NCBI GenBank assembly: GCA_947568835.1
Contig: OX387604.1
Location: 9,455,860-9,519,859 of the forward strand
Length of the DNA stretch: 64,000 nucleotides
DNA from: Protonemura montana
Taxonomy: Eukaryota > Arthropoda > Insecta > Plecoptera > Nemouridae
Direction of reading: 5' to 3'
Part shown: positions 1 through 42,430 of the stretch, one piece after another
How the letters are laid out: each line of letters begins with the position of its first letter
Numbering within the stretch: position 1 is the stretch's first letter
The notes under the pieces: generated by a model
The model's input: only the letters and a program-made list of their open reading frames with translations
What the model was told of the DNA's origin: nothing
The model's database searches: none
Program-made: the position numbers and the translations under genes

Positions 1-155
1 CTCAAGGAAATATCAGTAGCGCTAGAATCAGATTTACGGTAGTAGACGTAAAGGGCAAGGAAAGGTGGTTTTGCCTGGCGTCTTTACGATGTCGGGCTAG
101 ACGCCTTTCCTGCATCAAATCTTGATAACTCCGGATTCTATCTAGCTACGTGCTC

Positions 156-382
156 GATGCTTACTGCTCTCAGCTCAGTGCTCAGTGCTCAGTGCTCAGC
201 TCAGTGCTCGGCTCAGTGCTCGGCTCAGTGCTCAGTTCAGTGCTCAGTGCTCATCTCAGTGCTCAGTTCAGTGCTCAGTGCTCATCTCAGTGCTCAGTGC
301 TCATCTCAGTGCTCAGTTCAGTGCTCAGTGCTCAGCTCAGTGCTCAGCTCAGTGCTCAGCTCAGTGCTCAGCTCAGTGCTCA

Positions 383-416
<34 letters not shown>

Positions 417-541
417 CTCAGTGCTCAGCTCAGTGCTCATCTCAGTGCTCAGTGCTCAGTGCTCAGCTCAGTGCTCAGCTCAGTGCTCAGTGCTCATCTC
501 AGTGCTCAGTTCAGTGCTCAGTGCTCATCTCAGTGCTCAGT

Positions 542-574
<33 letters not shown>

Positions 575-910
575 TCAGTGCTCAGTGCTCAGTGCTCAGC
601 TCAGTGCTCAGCTCAGTGCTCATCTCAGTGCTCAGTGCTCATCTCAGTGCTCAGTTCAGTGCTCAGCTCAGTGCTCATCTCAGTGCTCTTCTCAGTGCTC
701 TTCTCAGTGCTCAGCTCAGTGCTCATCTCAGTGCTCAGCTCAGTGCTCATCTCAGTGCTCATCTCAGTGCTCAGCTCAGTGCTCATCTCAGTGCTCAGTG
801 CTCAGTGCTCATCTCAGTGCTCAGTTCAGTGCTCAGCTCAGTGCTCAGCTCAGTGCTCATCTCAGTGCTCGGCTCAGTGCTCAGCTCAGTGCTCAGCTCA
901 GTGCTCAAAG
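156..910. repeat. Minisatellite of mixed 7-bp and 12-bp units
   Basis: The stretch is built almost wholly from the words AGTGCTC (7 bp) and AGCTCAGTGCTC (12 bp), with T/C/G variants such as ATCTC, GTTC and GGCTC. The units mix irregularly, so no single period holds. All three plus-strand frames stay open across it because the units contain no stop trinucleotide. The long open frames rich in Ser, Ala, Gln and Val are therefore a by-product of composition and not genes. Confidence 0.95.
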
Positions 911-914
911 CTAG

Positions 915-1160
915 GTGACATTGCGGTTGATTCTGCTCGTGCCAGGTGCTTGGTCCTTGCGCTAGCTGCTTGTGCTTGGTCGTACGTTAGCTGTTTGATG
1001 CTTGCGCTTCGTGCTCGCGCTTTGTGCTCAGCGCTTGCGCCAGGTGCTTGTGCTAGGTGCTTGTGCTAGTTGCTTGCGCTAGGTGCTTGCGCTAGGTGCT
1101 TGTGCTAGTTGCTTGCGCTAGGTGCTTGTGCTAGTTGCTTGTGCTAGATGCTTGCTTTGC
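915..1160. repeat. Degenerate 13-bp minisatellite
   Basis: Units of the form GCTAGGTGCTTGT (13 bp) with G/T and C/T variants repeat head to tail. They are cleanest from about 1040 to 1155 and more degenerate before that. It abuts the preceding minisatellite, and the intermediate word GTGCTCAGCGCTTGC near 1024 suggests the two arrays share an origin. Confidence 0.85.
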
Positions 1161-3050
1161 TGACAATTAGCTGTCGAGATAATGAGCGTAGCAGTGCATG
1201 TGTCCGCCTATCGATTGATCGCGATATATACCAAGTATTTGCATTGTCAAATTGATTGCATCGTTGTGAGAAACGTTTTTCAGAGCTAGTTCCCGTTGGA
1301 GATTCTCTTGTAATAGCGTTATCCGTCCCTTTCAGTTGAATGCCATTCTTTTCGTTCAATCAAAACGGACTATATCTGAAGCGTTATATTTTTTGTTCAA
1401 GATTGAGATGGCTGTCTGTCAGTCTCATCTGATGGGTAGCTAGATTCACTCCCGACGAATACAAATGGCCCTATGCAGAACTATCCCCAATGGACTGGAA
1501 AATGCTAACCTCCTTTAAAGATCTATCATATTGATATTATATGATAAGAACGCTTCATATAAAACAACCCTCATTCCATTCCAATTACGTGCATGATAGT
1601 TGCAGGACTGCAGGCCTCCGTAATATGTCCCGTAGAAGCCATTTACTCTTTTCCTTGTGCAAGCGCTATTGTTGTCACAATGATAGCGATTAAATGTGAG
1701 TAAGCGATAAGAACAACGTGTGCGTCTACTCTAGCTACCACCCACCCACCCACCCACCATACCACCCTTTCACCCTATCACAAAGGCAACTGCCTGCCGC
1801 TTTCCGAGTTCTTTCCGCGGAATGAAAATCGACCAGTTCCGCTGATTTCATGGACCAGCGGACGTGCGCGTGCGTGTTTTTTTAATAATAACCGATGTAA
1901 ATGTATTACAGATATGTGAATAATTTGCTATGTAAATGTTGTCAACTCGAGATTTCATCTGAATTAGCATGGCTATAAAAATAAATGACAGCGTCGCCAA
2001 GCGTAGTCGAGTGGTAAGGGGGAAGAGCTGCGCGATCCTGGCGCTCATACCTCGACAGTGTACACCTCTTGTGGATACCTATAGCGGGCCAACTCGCCGC
2101 GTCAGCGCCTGGATAGTCAAGAAGTGGCGCTGGGGAAGGAGACAGGAAATGTTAATAATCGAAGTGTGAGAGGAAATGTGAAGAGACAATTCTGGCAGCA
2201 GATGCTGAAATAGTGTGCATCTCGATTCTCCGATCCGGTCCGGGACGCAGCTTGTGCGGAGCTGACTGCAGATCGCACTAGCGGATTCGTGAGATTATTG
2301 TCAGTAGTGGTGCGTGGCTGGAACATTGATCTATACTCGATTCCATGGTTCAAGTTGTAACAAGTGTGATATATCCGACTAGAGTTAAGGTAATTATTTG
2401 CTGGACTCCAAACGACAATTGCCGATTGATTGGCAATTGTGTATCGCCAAACCAAAAATTAGGTCGTGTTTGTACGGAAGTCTGGAGAGCCAATTTTGGA
2501 GCACAAATTGTCGGCTCCTCTGAATGAGCAGGCGTCATGTTCGTGTTGAGAGGTGTTACCCTTGACTCATCCCAGAACTCGGCTACGAGGCTTAAGTTGA
2601 CACAGGGATAATCGACGATAATCCGTCATCGTGTGCCCGGCACTGGGTACATGGGGGTACAGGGTGCAGTATTCAGCGAGTGACGAGTCGACAAGAGAAG
2701 AGAACCACGCTTGACCCTCGCTCCGTCACCGAAATCGTTCATTCGACGTACGGGTGTCCCCACACCTCAATCTCATATCCACAATCCTCAATGAAATCGT
2801 CCGGCGCCATGTGATCACGAGGCCTGCGAACGCCCCTGTCCCACCGCTCCTCCCGACTCATTATTTTCATCGGGCAACGAAATGAGAAACAAAATTAAAC
2901 ATTTCAAAAGCATGCCTCCTTGTTACGAAACCATTTAATAGGTCTTATGTATTTGACAACATTTTCTTCTTGTAAACAAGGTATTACGGAAAAGGATCGA
3001 ATACTCTCTTGTCAAATTGTATGCGAGATGAATTTTCGGGGTAGGATTGC
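1161..3050. other. No gene recognised
   Basis: This stretch has no coding signal that I can support. It contains a short CCCA repeat near 1738-1758 and a weak tRNA box-A-like word near 2008-2025 with no box B. Nothing else stands out. Confidence 0.5.
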
Positions 3051-3057
3051 TGAAACG

Positions 3058-3092
3058 CGAAACCAACCCTACCCCCGCAGGGTTGGTTTTCG
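3058..3092. other. Hairpin-forming inverted repeat
   Basis: ACCAACCCT at 3062-3070 pairs with AGGGTTGGT at 3079-3087 across an 8-nt loop. The pairing extends outward through CGAA and TTCG with a bulge. It sits at the left edge of a GC-rich island. Its function is unknown; a small foldback remnant or chance are both possible. Confidence 0.5.
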
Positions 3093-3099
3093 GCTCAGA

Positions 3100-3440
3100 A
3101 CCGAGCACCAGACACTGTGTACTCGAGTGGTATCGATCGCCGTGCCGGCGCGCTCGACGCGCTCGGCGCATTCGGCTTCGGCGTCGGCAGCGGCGGCTTC
3201 CCTGCAGTTGCCAGACGCGCCGCGCCGCGCGCCGGTACTGGTGCCGACTCGAAACTTTGGGCCGCGGAGTGCGGGGGTGGTTGGTTGGGTGGAAAGCTAT
3301 GAAGAGAGGGTGTGAGGTGCCAGGGGGGCGAAGAGGCTTGCATGCAGTTTGCCGTGGAAGCTTGACTCAAAGCTATTGGCGTGAGGGGGTTGGGGGGGGG
3401 GGGGGGGGGGGGGACCGGGCAGATTTCGCCGGTGGTGCGG
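3100..3440. promoter_or_regulatory. GC- and CpG-rich island, possible promoter region
   Basis: This is one of the most CpG-dense stretches of the window (many GCG and CGC words at 3135-3260), in otherwise AT-rich DNA. It ends in a run of about 19 Gs near 3391-3413. It lies about 7.6 kb upstream of the first recognised Eph exon on the same strand. A promoter or first non-coding exon for Eph would fit here, but I see no TATA box, clear initiator, signal peptide or splice donor that proves it. Confidence 0.25.
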
Positions 3441-4129
3441 AGGCGGGCGACTGCCGGTGCATTTAACGAAAATTCCGACGGCATCGTCGAAATACCTCAT
3501 TACTGCACAATAATGCTGTGCGCGAGTTCCCTCACTCGTCCGCCCCCCTGTCCCTGTCCCTACTGCGCCACCCTTCTCGCCCCACGTTTAAGTGGAATCC
3601 ATAACTGCACCGAAACGAAGCCAACGGGACGGAAGACACCTACTTGATCGGTGGATCAACTTAGACTTATCGGTACTTGGCGCGCTAGGTGCTGTAGGCC
3701 CATTGTGTGACTACACCGCGCTCGTAGCAGCTCCCCGGTCTGAGATTGCAGGAGATTGCAGGCTCGGCTCTGGCTGATTGACATGGTGTTCTCGATAGAA
3801 CATCAGTACGGTCAAAGTTCGATTAGACGCTTCTTGATAAATTGTCTCCTCATGACAGGCAATGCATGTTCCTGAACTTATATTATAGTCTAATTACTGA
3901 TGAATGATCTTCAATCCGATCACAATAATCTCACAGTTGTGTTCCACTACCGCGCTATAGCTATCAATCATTCAATAATTTCCCTTGCCTGTTTCCTGAT
4001 CAGTGATCTTTTGCAGCTGATATAATGTTTATAACTTGTGAGTACGAAGTATATGTCAATTCAGTTGCCCATTGGGCCCTCGAGACGGGTTATAGCACCA
4101 ACTCTCTTGCTGACACATACTGATCTAGC

Positions 4130-4471
4130 TGTACTGATCCAGTAGTACTGATCCAGTAGTACTGATCCAGTGGTACTGATCCAGTAGTACTGATCCAGTA
4201 GTACTGATCCAGTAGTACTGATCCAGTAGTACTGATCCAGTAGTACTGATCCAGTAGTACTGATCCAGTAGTACTGATCCAGTGGTACTGATCCAGTAGT
4301 ACTGATCCAGTAGTACTGATCCAGTAGTACTGATCCAGTAGTACTGATCCAGTAGTACTGATCCAGTAGTACTGATCCAGTAGTACTGATCCAGTAGTAC
4401 TGATCCAGTAGTACTGATCCAGTAGTACTGATCCAGTAGTACTGATCCAGTAGTACTGATCCAGTAGTACG
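4130..4471. repeat. 14-bp minisatellite, about 24 copies
   Basis: The unit TACTGATCCAGTAG repeats about 24 times with almost no variation. A GTGG variant replaces GTAG in a couple of units. Each unit is nearly self-complementary (ACTG-ATC-CAGT), so single strands can fold. Because 14 is not a multiple of 3 and the array lacks stops on the minus strand, it gives long open frames there with a 14-residue period. These are not taken as genes. Confidence 0.97.
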
Positions 4472-4474
4472 GGC

Positions 4475-7400
4475 TTTTGGAGCATTATGTTTCAATTGCT
4501 TTAAGTTAAGGGGTTGTGCACCTTGATGGTAAAGGATGTGCTGTTATCGGACGACCGGCAGGATCTGCAGACGAGACGGCGCCAATGAAATTGCCATCTA
4601 GGAAATGATCAGGGAGTCAATCGTGTGTGCAAACTCCTAGGCAGCCCCTATCTCTGTCTCTACTTACATCCATTCCATATAGAAAACCTTGTTTCCGTTT
4701 GCAATATTTTACTGAAAATTGCATTCAACATATTGCTTCGCATGTGGTTTTCTTTTCAAAGCATCCATCACCATTTTCCGTTTCCCTGTTCCCTGCTCCA
4801 AATACGTTGACCAACCGGAAAGAGTTTACGCTCAGAAATTTATCTACTGTCCATTTCCGTATAAGGTGCATTGCGTTTTTCTCGAATCTCGCTACGTGAA
4901 CTCGGTCGAAACGAGTGTTACATATTCGAAAGATCACTTAGTTGGTGACAGCAAAATATTACCCGTCGCAATCCGCCACTGCGGAAAGCAAAAAAAAAGC
5001 ACCTACGATATCGACTACGACTACAAGGGCGACCTTTTACTCTATGTGCGTGTAATATTCCATTCATGAATGGTTGCTTACCCAAACATGACTAAATCCC
5101 GACCGTCAATTCTTATGCAGAATTCTTGTACAGCGCTCAAAGCGGGCAAAGAAAATCGTCTATTTCCAGATGAAGTATACTGGAAGGGAATTTCCACAGA
5201 AGAATGGGGCTGAAACTGACTAAAGATTCGACGATCAGCGTACTGGAAATATCGATAGGTACAGGGAAGGATGGAGGGGACTTGATTCAAAGCAAGACGA
5301 CCTTCTTTGATATTCTATTCTATTTCACGCGATCCAATAATTGCTGTCTATAGTTTAGTGAAGAGCAAGTTGGCGATGGAATGGCACGCTTATCAGATGC
5401 AATGGCTGGCGTCGCTTGGAAAGGATTATCACAATTTGTTTCATAGAGGACACTTTGCTTTGTCTAAGAGCAACTTGCAATGAAATGCATGATTATATGC
5501 AATAGGTATGTCTAACACCTGATGCCTACATGTATGAGTGCAAGTAATTCCAGCTAACTGCACTGTTGGTCACTCTAGAATACCGTCCATTAATTACTGT
5601 CGCTTTTATGTCTGTAACATTCTATCCGTTCTTACCCGTAACTATTACCTAGTCTACAAGATGTTTAGTGTGCACCACCGAAACTAACAAAACGGGACTA
5701 GGAGGTTCGGTCTATCTGCTCCAAGAAGATGGTAAGTTGGTGGCTACGTGCCATTGAATGCAAATCAGGCTAGGCCATGATCTTCAATTCCTCGCCGTGG
5801 CCGCTATACTAGTGATCTCATCCCCGCCACCACGTCGGCCGGCCGGTCGCCCGTCCTGATCAGATCTGTGGGCTACCAGCACATTTGCTCGCGTGCTAGT
5901 AGATATGTCCATCTGTTCGATTATACTCATAAGAAAGTTTTTTTTTCAAGCCCTAATTATAACAAGTATTTGTATGATACATTTTAGACGTCAATGGTAC
6001 CATTTTTTTTTAGTGCACAATTTAGTGAAATTGTTTTGTTTTTTGGGGGCAAACCCCCATCTAATGCGCCCATATGTGAATCGTGCGCAGTGTGCGCTTG
6101 TGGAGGAAATAGGCCGTGATCTGTGTGGAGCTCAAAGCCGACGCCGACGCTTTGGACTGCAGCGCCGAAGCGCTCGAAATCCCATAAAATTCAAGTGCCA
6201 GAGAGCCCCGAAACAATTGAATACTATGGTCGGAAGCAACCCTCGCAGTTGATCCATTCTGACGATCTCTGATAAATTGTAAATACATTTTGTAGAGAGC
6301 AAAGATCTCTCATTTCTTTACATAAGAAGACATCTGAGATGTGAGCTTTAGAAGAAAACCGGTCCGACGACTTTAATAAACTAAGTAATGTGCTTTACTA
6401 GCTGGATCAAAAACATGTAATAAAATAGCTGAAGGGAATAAAAAAATTAATCGTCTAAATCAAATTGCGCCAATTTATTAATTATTTATACATTTTGACA
6501 GGCAAGCAAAGCAAATGCAAACGACGTGAAAAGCGTAGTCTGCGAAACGGTGTCCCACTCAAAATGGACCGCGAACTCCCAGCTAGGTCCCAAATGGCTT
6601 GGCCTCGCCTTGCGAGGACGGCTTGCGTGTGCATCTGGACGAAGCTTCTATCTTCGTGGGCGAGCCTTTACTAATCAGATAACGTGCACCGAGAAAACTG
6701 ATTTTCCAGTCCCCATTTGTAGTCTTGGGGATAAGCTACAACAAACAAAAAGAAAATGTGTGCGAGATTCACAATATTTTCCTGATGGTCAAAACATTTT
6801 TCACCTTGGTGGTAATTTGACTTAACTTGTCGTTTACACATATTTCTTTTTTGCTCCTTTGACTCATTAGTAGTTCCCCGGGTGAAATGGGAATCTCTAA
6901 CAATTTTCGCTCGGGTGTGGGAGAGAAAACGAGAGGGATGCCAACGACAGATAATCTGTCTATAAACAGCGTACCGCATGCACTAACCATTGGCGAGTTA
7001 TTAGTTACCAGCACCAAGTTCTCGGGTCCACAATAACCATGTGATGATTGTTTTTCTCACCTTGCTTTTTGAAGTAAGCTGACAGTTGATAGATTTACAT
7101 CGCCTATCATCGAAACTGGGTGTTCTGTTCGCGATTTTGTATCTGCTTTATGGCAGAAGGCATCAAGCTAAAACTTGAACCCTGCCGGGCGAAGGGATCC
7201 ATCCCCTAACCGATAAAAAATATGAAAAAAGGCACAAAGCTTGATCTTTATCACTGCAAAATATATCCATTTCAATTTTTATATTTCGGCTTACAGAACG
7301 CTATAGTAGAGTTCGATTTTGGATCAAACTCCGAAGGGCTATATCGTTTGGGGATGCTAAATCTAAATCGTCGCGAAACAAAGCTGGAAAAGCTTTCACT

Positions 7401-10400
7401 GTGTTCTGTGGAGAACCGTTATCCTGCTTCCTGGGACGATGGTAAAGCCTATTACTGTGCCAAACTATCGATCCAGACATCTTGATATTTTCACATGATG
7501 TAGAATAAGGATTAAGTACCTAATGGTCTATATTGGAGTATATCAGAGAGAATCATTGTAAGCAAGTACGTGAGGAAGTAACCTCCTGGACGTATCTTTC
7601 AAATTCTTTGTAGGGAAACACATATTCATGGTGCTCCACGAAAAATGGGAAAATATCCATAAAATGGCGACCCAATGTACATTGCACTTACTCGTTTCCA
7701 TTACAAACCGTAGGCTCTATACATATCTAAATCCGTTGCATAAATCACAATCTCCAGCCGGGGTACCGAGCGGCACTAGGAATCACGTTTCATGTTCCTA
7801 TGCATTTCCATGATATTAATAGTGACACTTCTATGTACCATTGTTAATTAATTAATTAATTAATTAATATGCATAGCAGCTGCATGCTATTGGAATTCTG
7901 TAATAAATATTAGAATAAAATACATATTTTTGGTTCTCCTGTTTCTCCTCTGTTACACTTTAACGAGAATTTGGAATAGGGAGCTCGGACTCTTCCAACG
8001 CGTGATAAGGTATGTCGTTAAATAAACTCAATTACGACTTTGTGATCAAGCAGGAAAGTTTTTTTTATTATTATTATTTATGACAGTAAATTTGTGAATA
8101 CTCTCTTGGAGAAAGAAGGCTCTAGCTTCTTACCGCCTCCGAATGTTCTAGACCTATCTCTACAAGAATCCATTTATGAAATTCATGTCTTCCAAGTGAT
8201 CATATTTGCATACGCTTCAGAGTTATAGTACATTTTTTTAAATTATTATTAAATGGTAGAAGGTATGCCATATTTTTCAAGAAATGTAAATCATCCTCTC
8301 GCAGTATGTTTTTGGCAAAAAGCCACTGACTTACGTTTATGAACGAAGTCTCATATTAAAGAATTGAATTCGTTAGAGTTTACAAGAATAAGCTAACGCT
8401 AGGAATGCCCAATATACCTTATAAATAAATTTGTTTTACCACTGAACTACTTGTATATTTTTTGTGAAATAAATATTCGGGGGGCGACGTGGTTTGGCTT
8501 TCCTTGGATTGTCGAACTAAATCAAGAGATTTAGTTCGCTAGTATTTTCTGAGGCAATGATAAAATGGCACAATTATCAAAATTGACATCCTTGTCAAAC
8601 CTGTAAGCACCCCTTGAAATACCCAAGACAGGCATTAGCTCACACAATTTCAGAGTGCTTAAAAATACAATTAACTTCCCTGAGATATTTTGGGATTTTA
8701 TAAAAGTGGGTGGTAACAACACAAAAGATAATGCAGTTTATTCGACAGCAAACGCTTTGTAAACTACTAAATATGAAATAAGACACAATAATGTTATGCG
8801 TTTCTTGGCGCCTTGCAGTATAAGCAGAAATGGGAGGCCTGAAGAAGTTTCGTGTTAATGTTTTAATTCATGCAGTGTCTTAATTAGGCCTCGCGAAACA
8901 CTTTCCTGCGTAACCACCACCGTGTACACCTAATTGCAGCGATTGTCTTAATGCACTTAATTTTACAAGTGTTTTATCAAGATGTCTAAACTTTTGTTTT
9001 CGAATGATAAATGTTATTTCATTATACAATTTTCCGTCTAGGGATCAATTTTAAAGGAAGCAGCCTTAAACAAAATTGTTTAGAACTTGGAAGTGAGTCG
9101 GGCGATCACTCAACTAAAGAAAGATACCATCACTAACAGAAACCAAAGAAGATCGCCAATCAGCTGCGGTGAATGGTGATGACCACTACTGTCATATTTA
9201 CATTTACACTGAAACAATGAATGTGGTTAGCGAATGAAATGCATTGTCTTTGCCGATTGTCTTTTGTGCGACATGTCAATTGATATCTTTACTGTCATCA
9301 GCACACGAGTTTTCTTTCAATGACAGCTACTGCGATATTTATATGGCCAGTAATTTATAGCGGCTTAAAGTGGTGAGAGGTAGTGTTATTTGAAATTTGT
9401 TTCAATTATCACTGTCTATGATGTATTCTTTTTATGTTCTATTAATGTGAAATAACATTCTATGATGGAAGTCCGTATTGCTGCAGTCAAATACAATAAC
9501 AACCACGGGGCAGGTGGCATGGAGGTGGTGGTGGGAGGTGGGGAGTGGGGACTTCACGGCCCGAGGTCTTGGCGTTCCTAAAGGGGAGGTCCGTAGATTT
9601 ATTTGCATGGTCCATGAAAATTATTTAAAGCTTGTTGTATATTGGAGCGAACACGCCTAATCTGACTAGTATGTTTTTGAATTTTGATTAAAGTAACTTG
9701 TAATTCCCTCGTCGACGCGGCTATAAAATATGAGATTTTTTGAAAATGCTTCGCGGCGAGAAACATTATTTGCGATGACGTTTTCAGGCACAAAATTAAC
9801 TCTATTTTAGACTTAATCTCGTGTGAAAAAGAAAGACATCAATGTAGGGAACAGTGAAAATTATCTGCGAGAATCTATTTGCCAAAAATACGCCCGCGTA
9901 CTTACGGAAAGAGACTTGTTTTGCCAGGAACACTCGCCCCCACTCTCCCTTTTTCACCAACGATTTTTTTTTTTTTTTAAGTAAATACGTACTGTCGACG
10001 AATTTGCAATTGAAATTGTCACTTCCAGTCCACTCAGAATCTGCGTTCCCTTGTACATGGCGGTGGCCGGTATGTGTACCAAATTGCATGTACTATTAAC
10101 TCACCCCCCCCCCCCCCCCCCCCCCTCAACACACACTAGCTCCTGCTAACCGCGAATCGCAAATTTCAACCGTACGACGGGCTGTCGCGCTCTACACTTT
10201 AGTGTAATATAAATTTTGTTTGATTTACTTATTAGGCGCAATAGTCGCTGGTGAGCCCCGAATTGTCATGTAAAAAATATGAGCGTTTTGTAATTTAGCA
10301 TCCGTGACTCGTGCATTCTTTTATCTTTTCCTCTCGTGTAAGCTGCTCCCGAAGGAGCTGTTCGCTCTTTGTGAGCTGGAAGGAGGACCTTGTTACGTTT

Positions 10401-10520
10401 CTGTATGCCGTCAGCGAGAGACGAAAAGGGCACTTTATTAATTCATTGCATATTAAAATAGATGTGAATTGCTCATGCTGCACATAATCGTGGCCATTAT
10501 TATTCGGTACCAAACGGTTT
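4475..10520. other. Non-coding stretch without recognised genes
   Basis: I see no exon, RNA gene or intact mobile element that I can support here. It contains a TTAA tetranucleotide run near 7838-7868, AT-rich segments, and a run of about 20 Cs near 10105-10125. Open frames are short, lack domain signatures and have no good splice context. The missing first Eph exon could in principle lie here, but I found no signal-peptide frame ending in a suitable donor. Confidence 0.5.
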
Positions 10521-10523
10521 GGT

Positions 10524-10800
10524 GTGTTGGAAACTTCGGTTCTTGTGAGGCTTACGAGTTAAGTAACATTTATTTAAGCATATGTATTGAATGGGTTACC
10601 ATCGTCTGCATAGAAGTCGGGTGAGGGGTGTTTGACTCACCTTGCTAATCACCCTATGACAGCAAGTATTCGTGAAGGAATCCAGTCGCACCATACTTCG
10701 AAACGGACGCTAGTTCCTTGCCAAACAGGCACCGGGTTTCCCCGCCTACCTTGTAGTCAAGTTCTCATTCAATCCATCACGCGTTAATTCTCTGACGCCA
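10524..10800 (+). mobile_element. 5S-rRNA-derived SINE (SINE3 type), copy 1
   Basis: The element opens with GTGTTGGAAAC and a decayed 5S rRNA-like head that still holds AGTTAAGTAACATT and GAATGGGTTACCAT, compared with GAAGTTAAGCA and GGATGGGTGACC in 5S rRNA. The body shares CTTGCTAATCA..C and GGCACCGGGTTTCC with the copies at 46178 and 47687. It lies about 210 bp before the first recognised Eph exon. SINE3 elements use the internal 5S (type 1) RNA polymerase III promoter; this copy looks too decayed to be active. Confidence 0.75.
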
Positions 10801-11012
10801 ACATACCCTTGCTAGACAGAACCAGTGTCAACAGTGTGTCTTCAAACACCATAAATCGTTACCCATGTGCTTGTCTCCTCTTTCAAATAGTTTTGAGCAA
10901 TTAGCGTATTTACGTACAATTGATCTTGAATTTAACGCAATCTGCTCGCAGAGGTGCGTGCCGTTGCACGAATACCAGCAACGCTCTAATGCGTGTGTTT
11001 TGTTTGTTGCAG

Positions 11013-40465
<29,453 letters not shown>

Positions 40466-40870
40466 TGAGACAGTGAAACGTCAGCTACGCCTACTAGCAC
40501 ATGCAAACAACAAAGTGATAAGCTAGAGCAGTGTTGAAATGGATTCCCAGTTAATAATGGATTTAAATATAAGTTCATAACTGTATTTTTACACATGCCA
40601 ATATTATTTTAGTGAGAAGAAGTGAGTAGAAGCAGTAAGCTCGTTATAAGATCTTCAAATATCTCTCAATGGCTGCCTGCTTGGACCAGTGGGAATAATT
40701 GCATCCTGAGTATCGCATGAGGTGTCGATATTAAATATATTAACAAACTGGACGCTGTTTTGTCACTAATTGTCTGGAGGCTATAGGCGTGACACACTTC
40801 TATCAAGAGACCTTCTCAGTGGACTAGATCTTATTTGTGATTTAATAAATAAATTTATGCTTAACTGTTA
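40466..40870 (+). terminator. Eph: Eph 3' UTR with candidate poly(A) signal
   Basis: AATAAA lies at 40844-40849, about 380 bp after the stop codon, and a weaker ATTAAA at 40730-40735. Further A/T-rich hexamers occur later, so the transcript end is not certain. Confidence 0.4.
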
Positions 40871-42430
40871 CTTTGAACTGTATGTGACATTTGAACCAAC
40901 AATGCCATTGCCAATTTTCACGACTGTCTTAGCAGTTAGTACTATTCAAATTTGTTCGATGGTCGACATTCTACCTTGCTTATATTTACAGTGGTACAAG
41001 TGTAAAATTCCTACAACTGTAGTGTGTTGCATTGCATCGTATTTGCCATGAAAACATTTTTCATTGTCCAGCGAGTTAAATTTTGGTCCATATTAAGTTC
41101 TTTTTGTGGACAGATGGGTCGGTACAGCAACCAAACCGAACAATGAACATGTACTTTGATCAAGAAAACCAAAGAATGGTAATTTTATTTTATTTTCAAT
41201 TGCTGGTACATCTTAGTAAAATGCAAAGTTTCTAGAAAGCTTCAATGTGTTTTTTTATTTATTTTTTTTTAAATTCATAAGACAAAACTATCTGGAATAC
41301 ATATCACAGGGCACTCATGTTTTCAATCCATTCTTGTTACACATTTTTAAGTATTTCAATTCATTTTACAGGATTAATCAATAGGTAACTAAACATAATG
41401 AGCAATTGACAATGTGTTCGTTTCTGGTTAGGGGTTATTTTTACCATTTCCTCAACCATTCTCTGTTGATGTAAAAATGTATTGCAAATTTAAAGAAAAA
41501 CATTTTTCTCTTATTGCTATAACAATTCAAAATCAGACTTTCAATGCAGTACCAATTGTGTTTGACAATTTTCTTTATAATGTCTAAGTAAAAGCAAAAA
41601 TAAGCAATAATTACGTAGTTTATTACAAATTTAGTAAATGTGTACATACTTTTTCATTGTTCTTTGCAAAACTAGGTGCAGGCCTACTTTGTTTCATACA
41701 ATATTCTAAAATATCCTGACATTTATTTTTTAAATTTAAATGTGATGTCAAAAACATGCAATACTAAAAGGTGCGAAGTGTGATTTTGAAAGGAATATTG
41801 ATAAGATATTTCAAAAATCATGGACTGATGAAGCTAAGAATATAAAAATGGTTGTTTTCTTATTAAAATAAATTAATACATGTCAACATTTAAAAATACT
41901 TAATATAATTAGCCTATTCGTAATGATATGTAAAAAGATGTAAAATATTTGTAAAAATAAGACCTCAATAGCTTAAAATATTTGTATGTGATTGTAATCT
42001 AACTTATTATCTACATAAAAATGGTTTTAAAGACCCCATAATTTGTGTGCCTCTTATTATTATTTGAACCTGACCTTATGAGATTCTATGATTTAATAAA
42101 CAGCATAAGAACAATCGCAACCCCAAGCGGTTCCAATAAAATGCAGACATCCACTATTATTCACAAATATCCAAAAAAAAGAATTGAGTATGTTGATTGG
42201 GAGAGTACAGAACTTACCGAGCAGGAGTGGAAGGCCGGGATAGTGGAAATTGTTTGTTTAACGTTTCAGCTGTTGCCTTTATCACTGGAAAGAAGAGACC
42301 CTCCAGTGATAGAGATAAAGATAAACTTGTTATTCCAGCTCTTGGGTGCATTACAAACCAAAAAGTAATCAAAATTATTTGAATTTTAATGAACTATTAG
42401 ATGTTGAAATACTATACATAAAAAAGATAC
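40871..42430. other. AT-rich stretch without recognised gene
   Basis: It probably contains any long-form Eph 3' UTR and then intergenic DNA. An open plus-strand frame of 107 codons at 42045-42368 has no family resemblance or splice support. Nothing else was seen. Confidence 0.5.

Noticed and set aside
150-1069. Three overlapping open frames of 253-294 codons rich in Ser, Ala, Gln
   Set aside because: They lie in a minisatellite with no stop trinucleotides; all frames are open for the same reason.
2008-2045. tRNA-like box A word (TAGTCGAGTGG)
   Set aside because: No box B and no cloverleaf follow.
4061-4495. Open minus-strand frames of 131-144 codons with a 14-residue period
   Set aside because: They are translations of the 14-bp array and open only because the unit lacks minus-strand stops.
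42045-42368. Plus-strand open frame of 107 codons
   Set aside because: There is no domain, no splice context and AT-driven composition.
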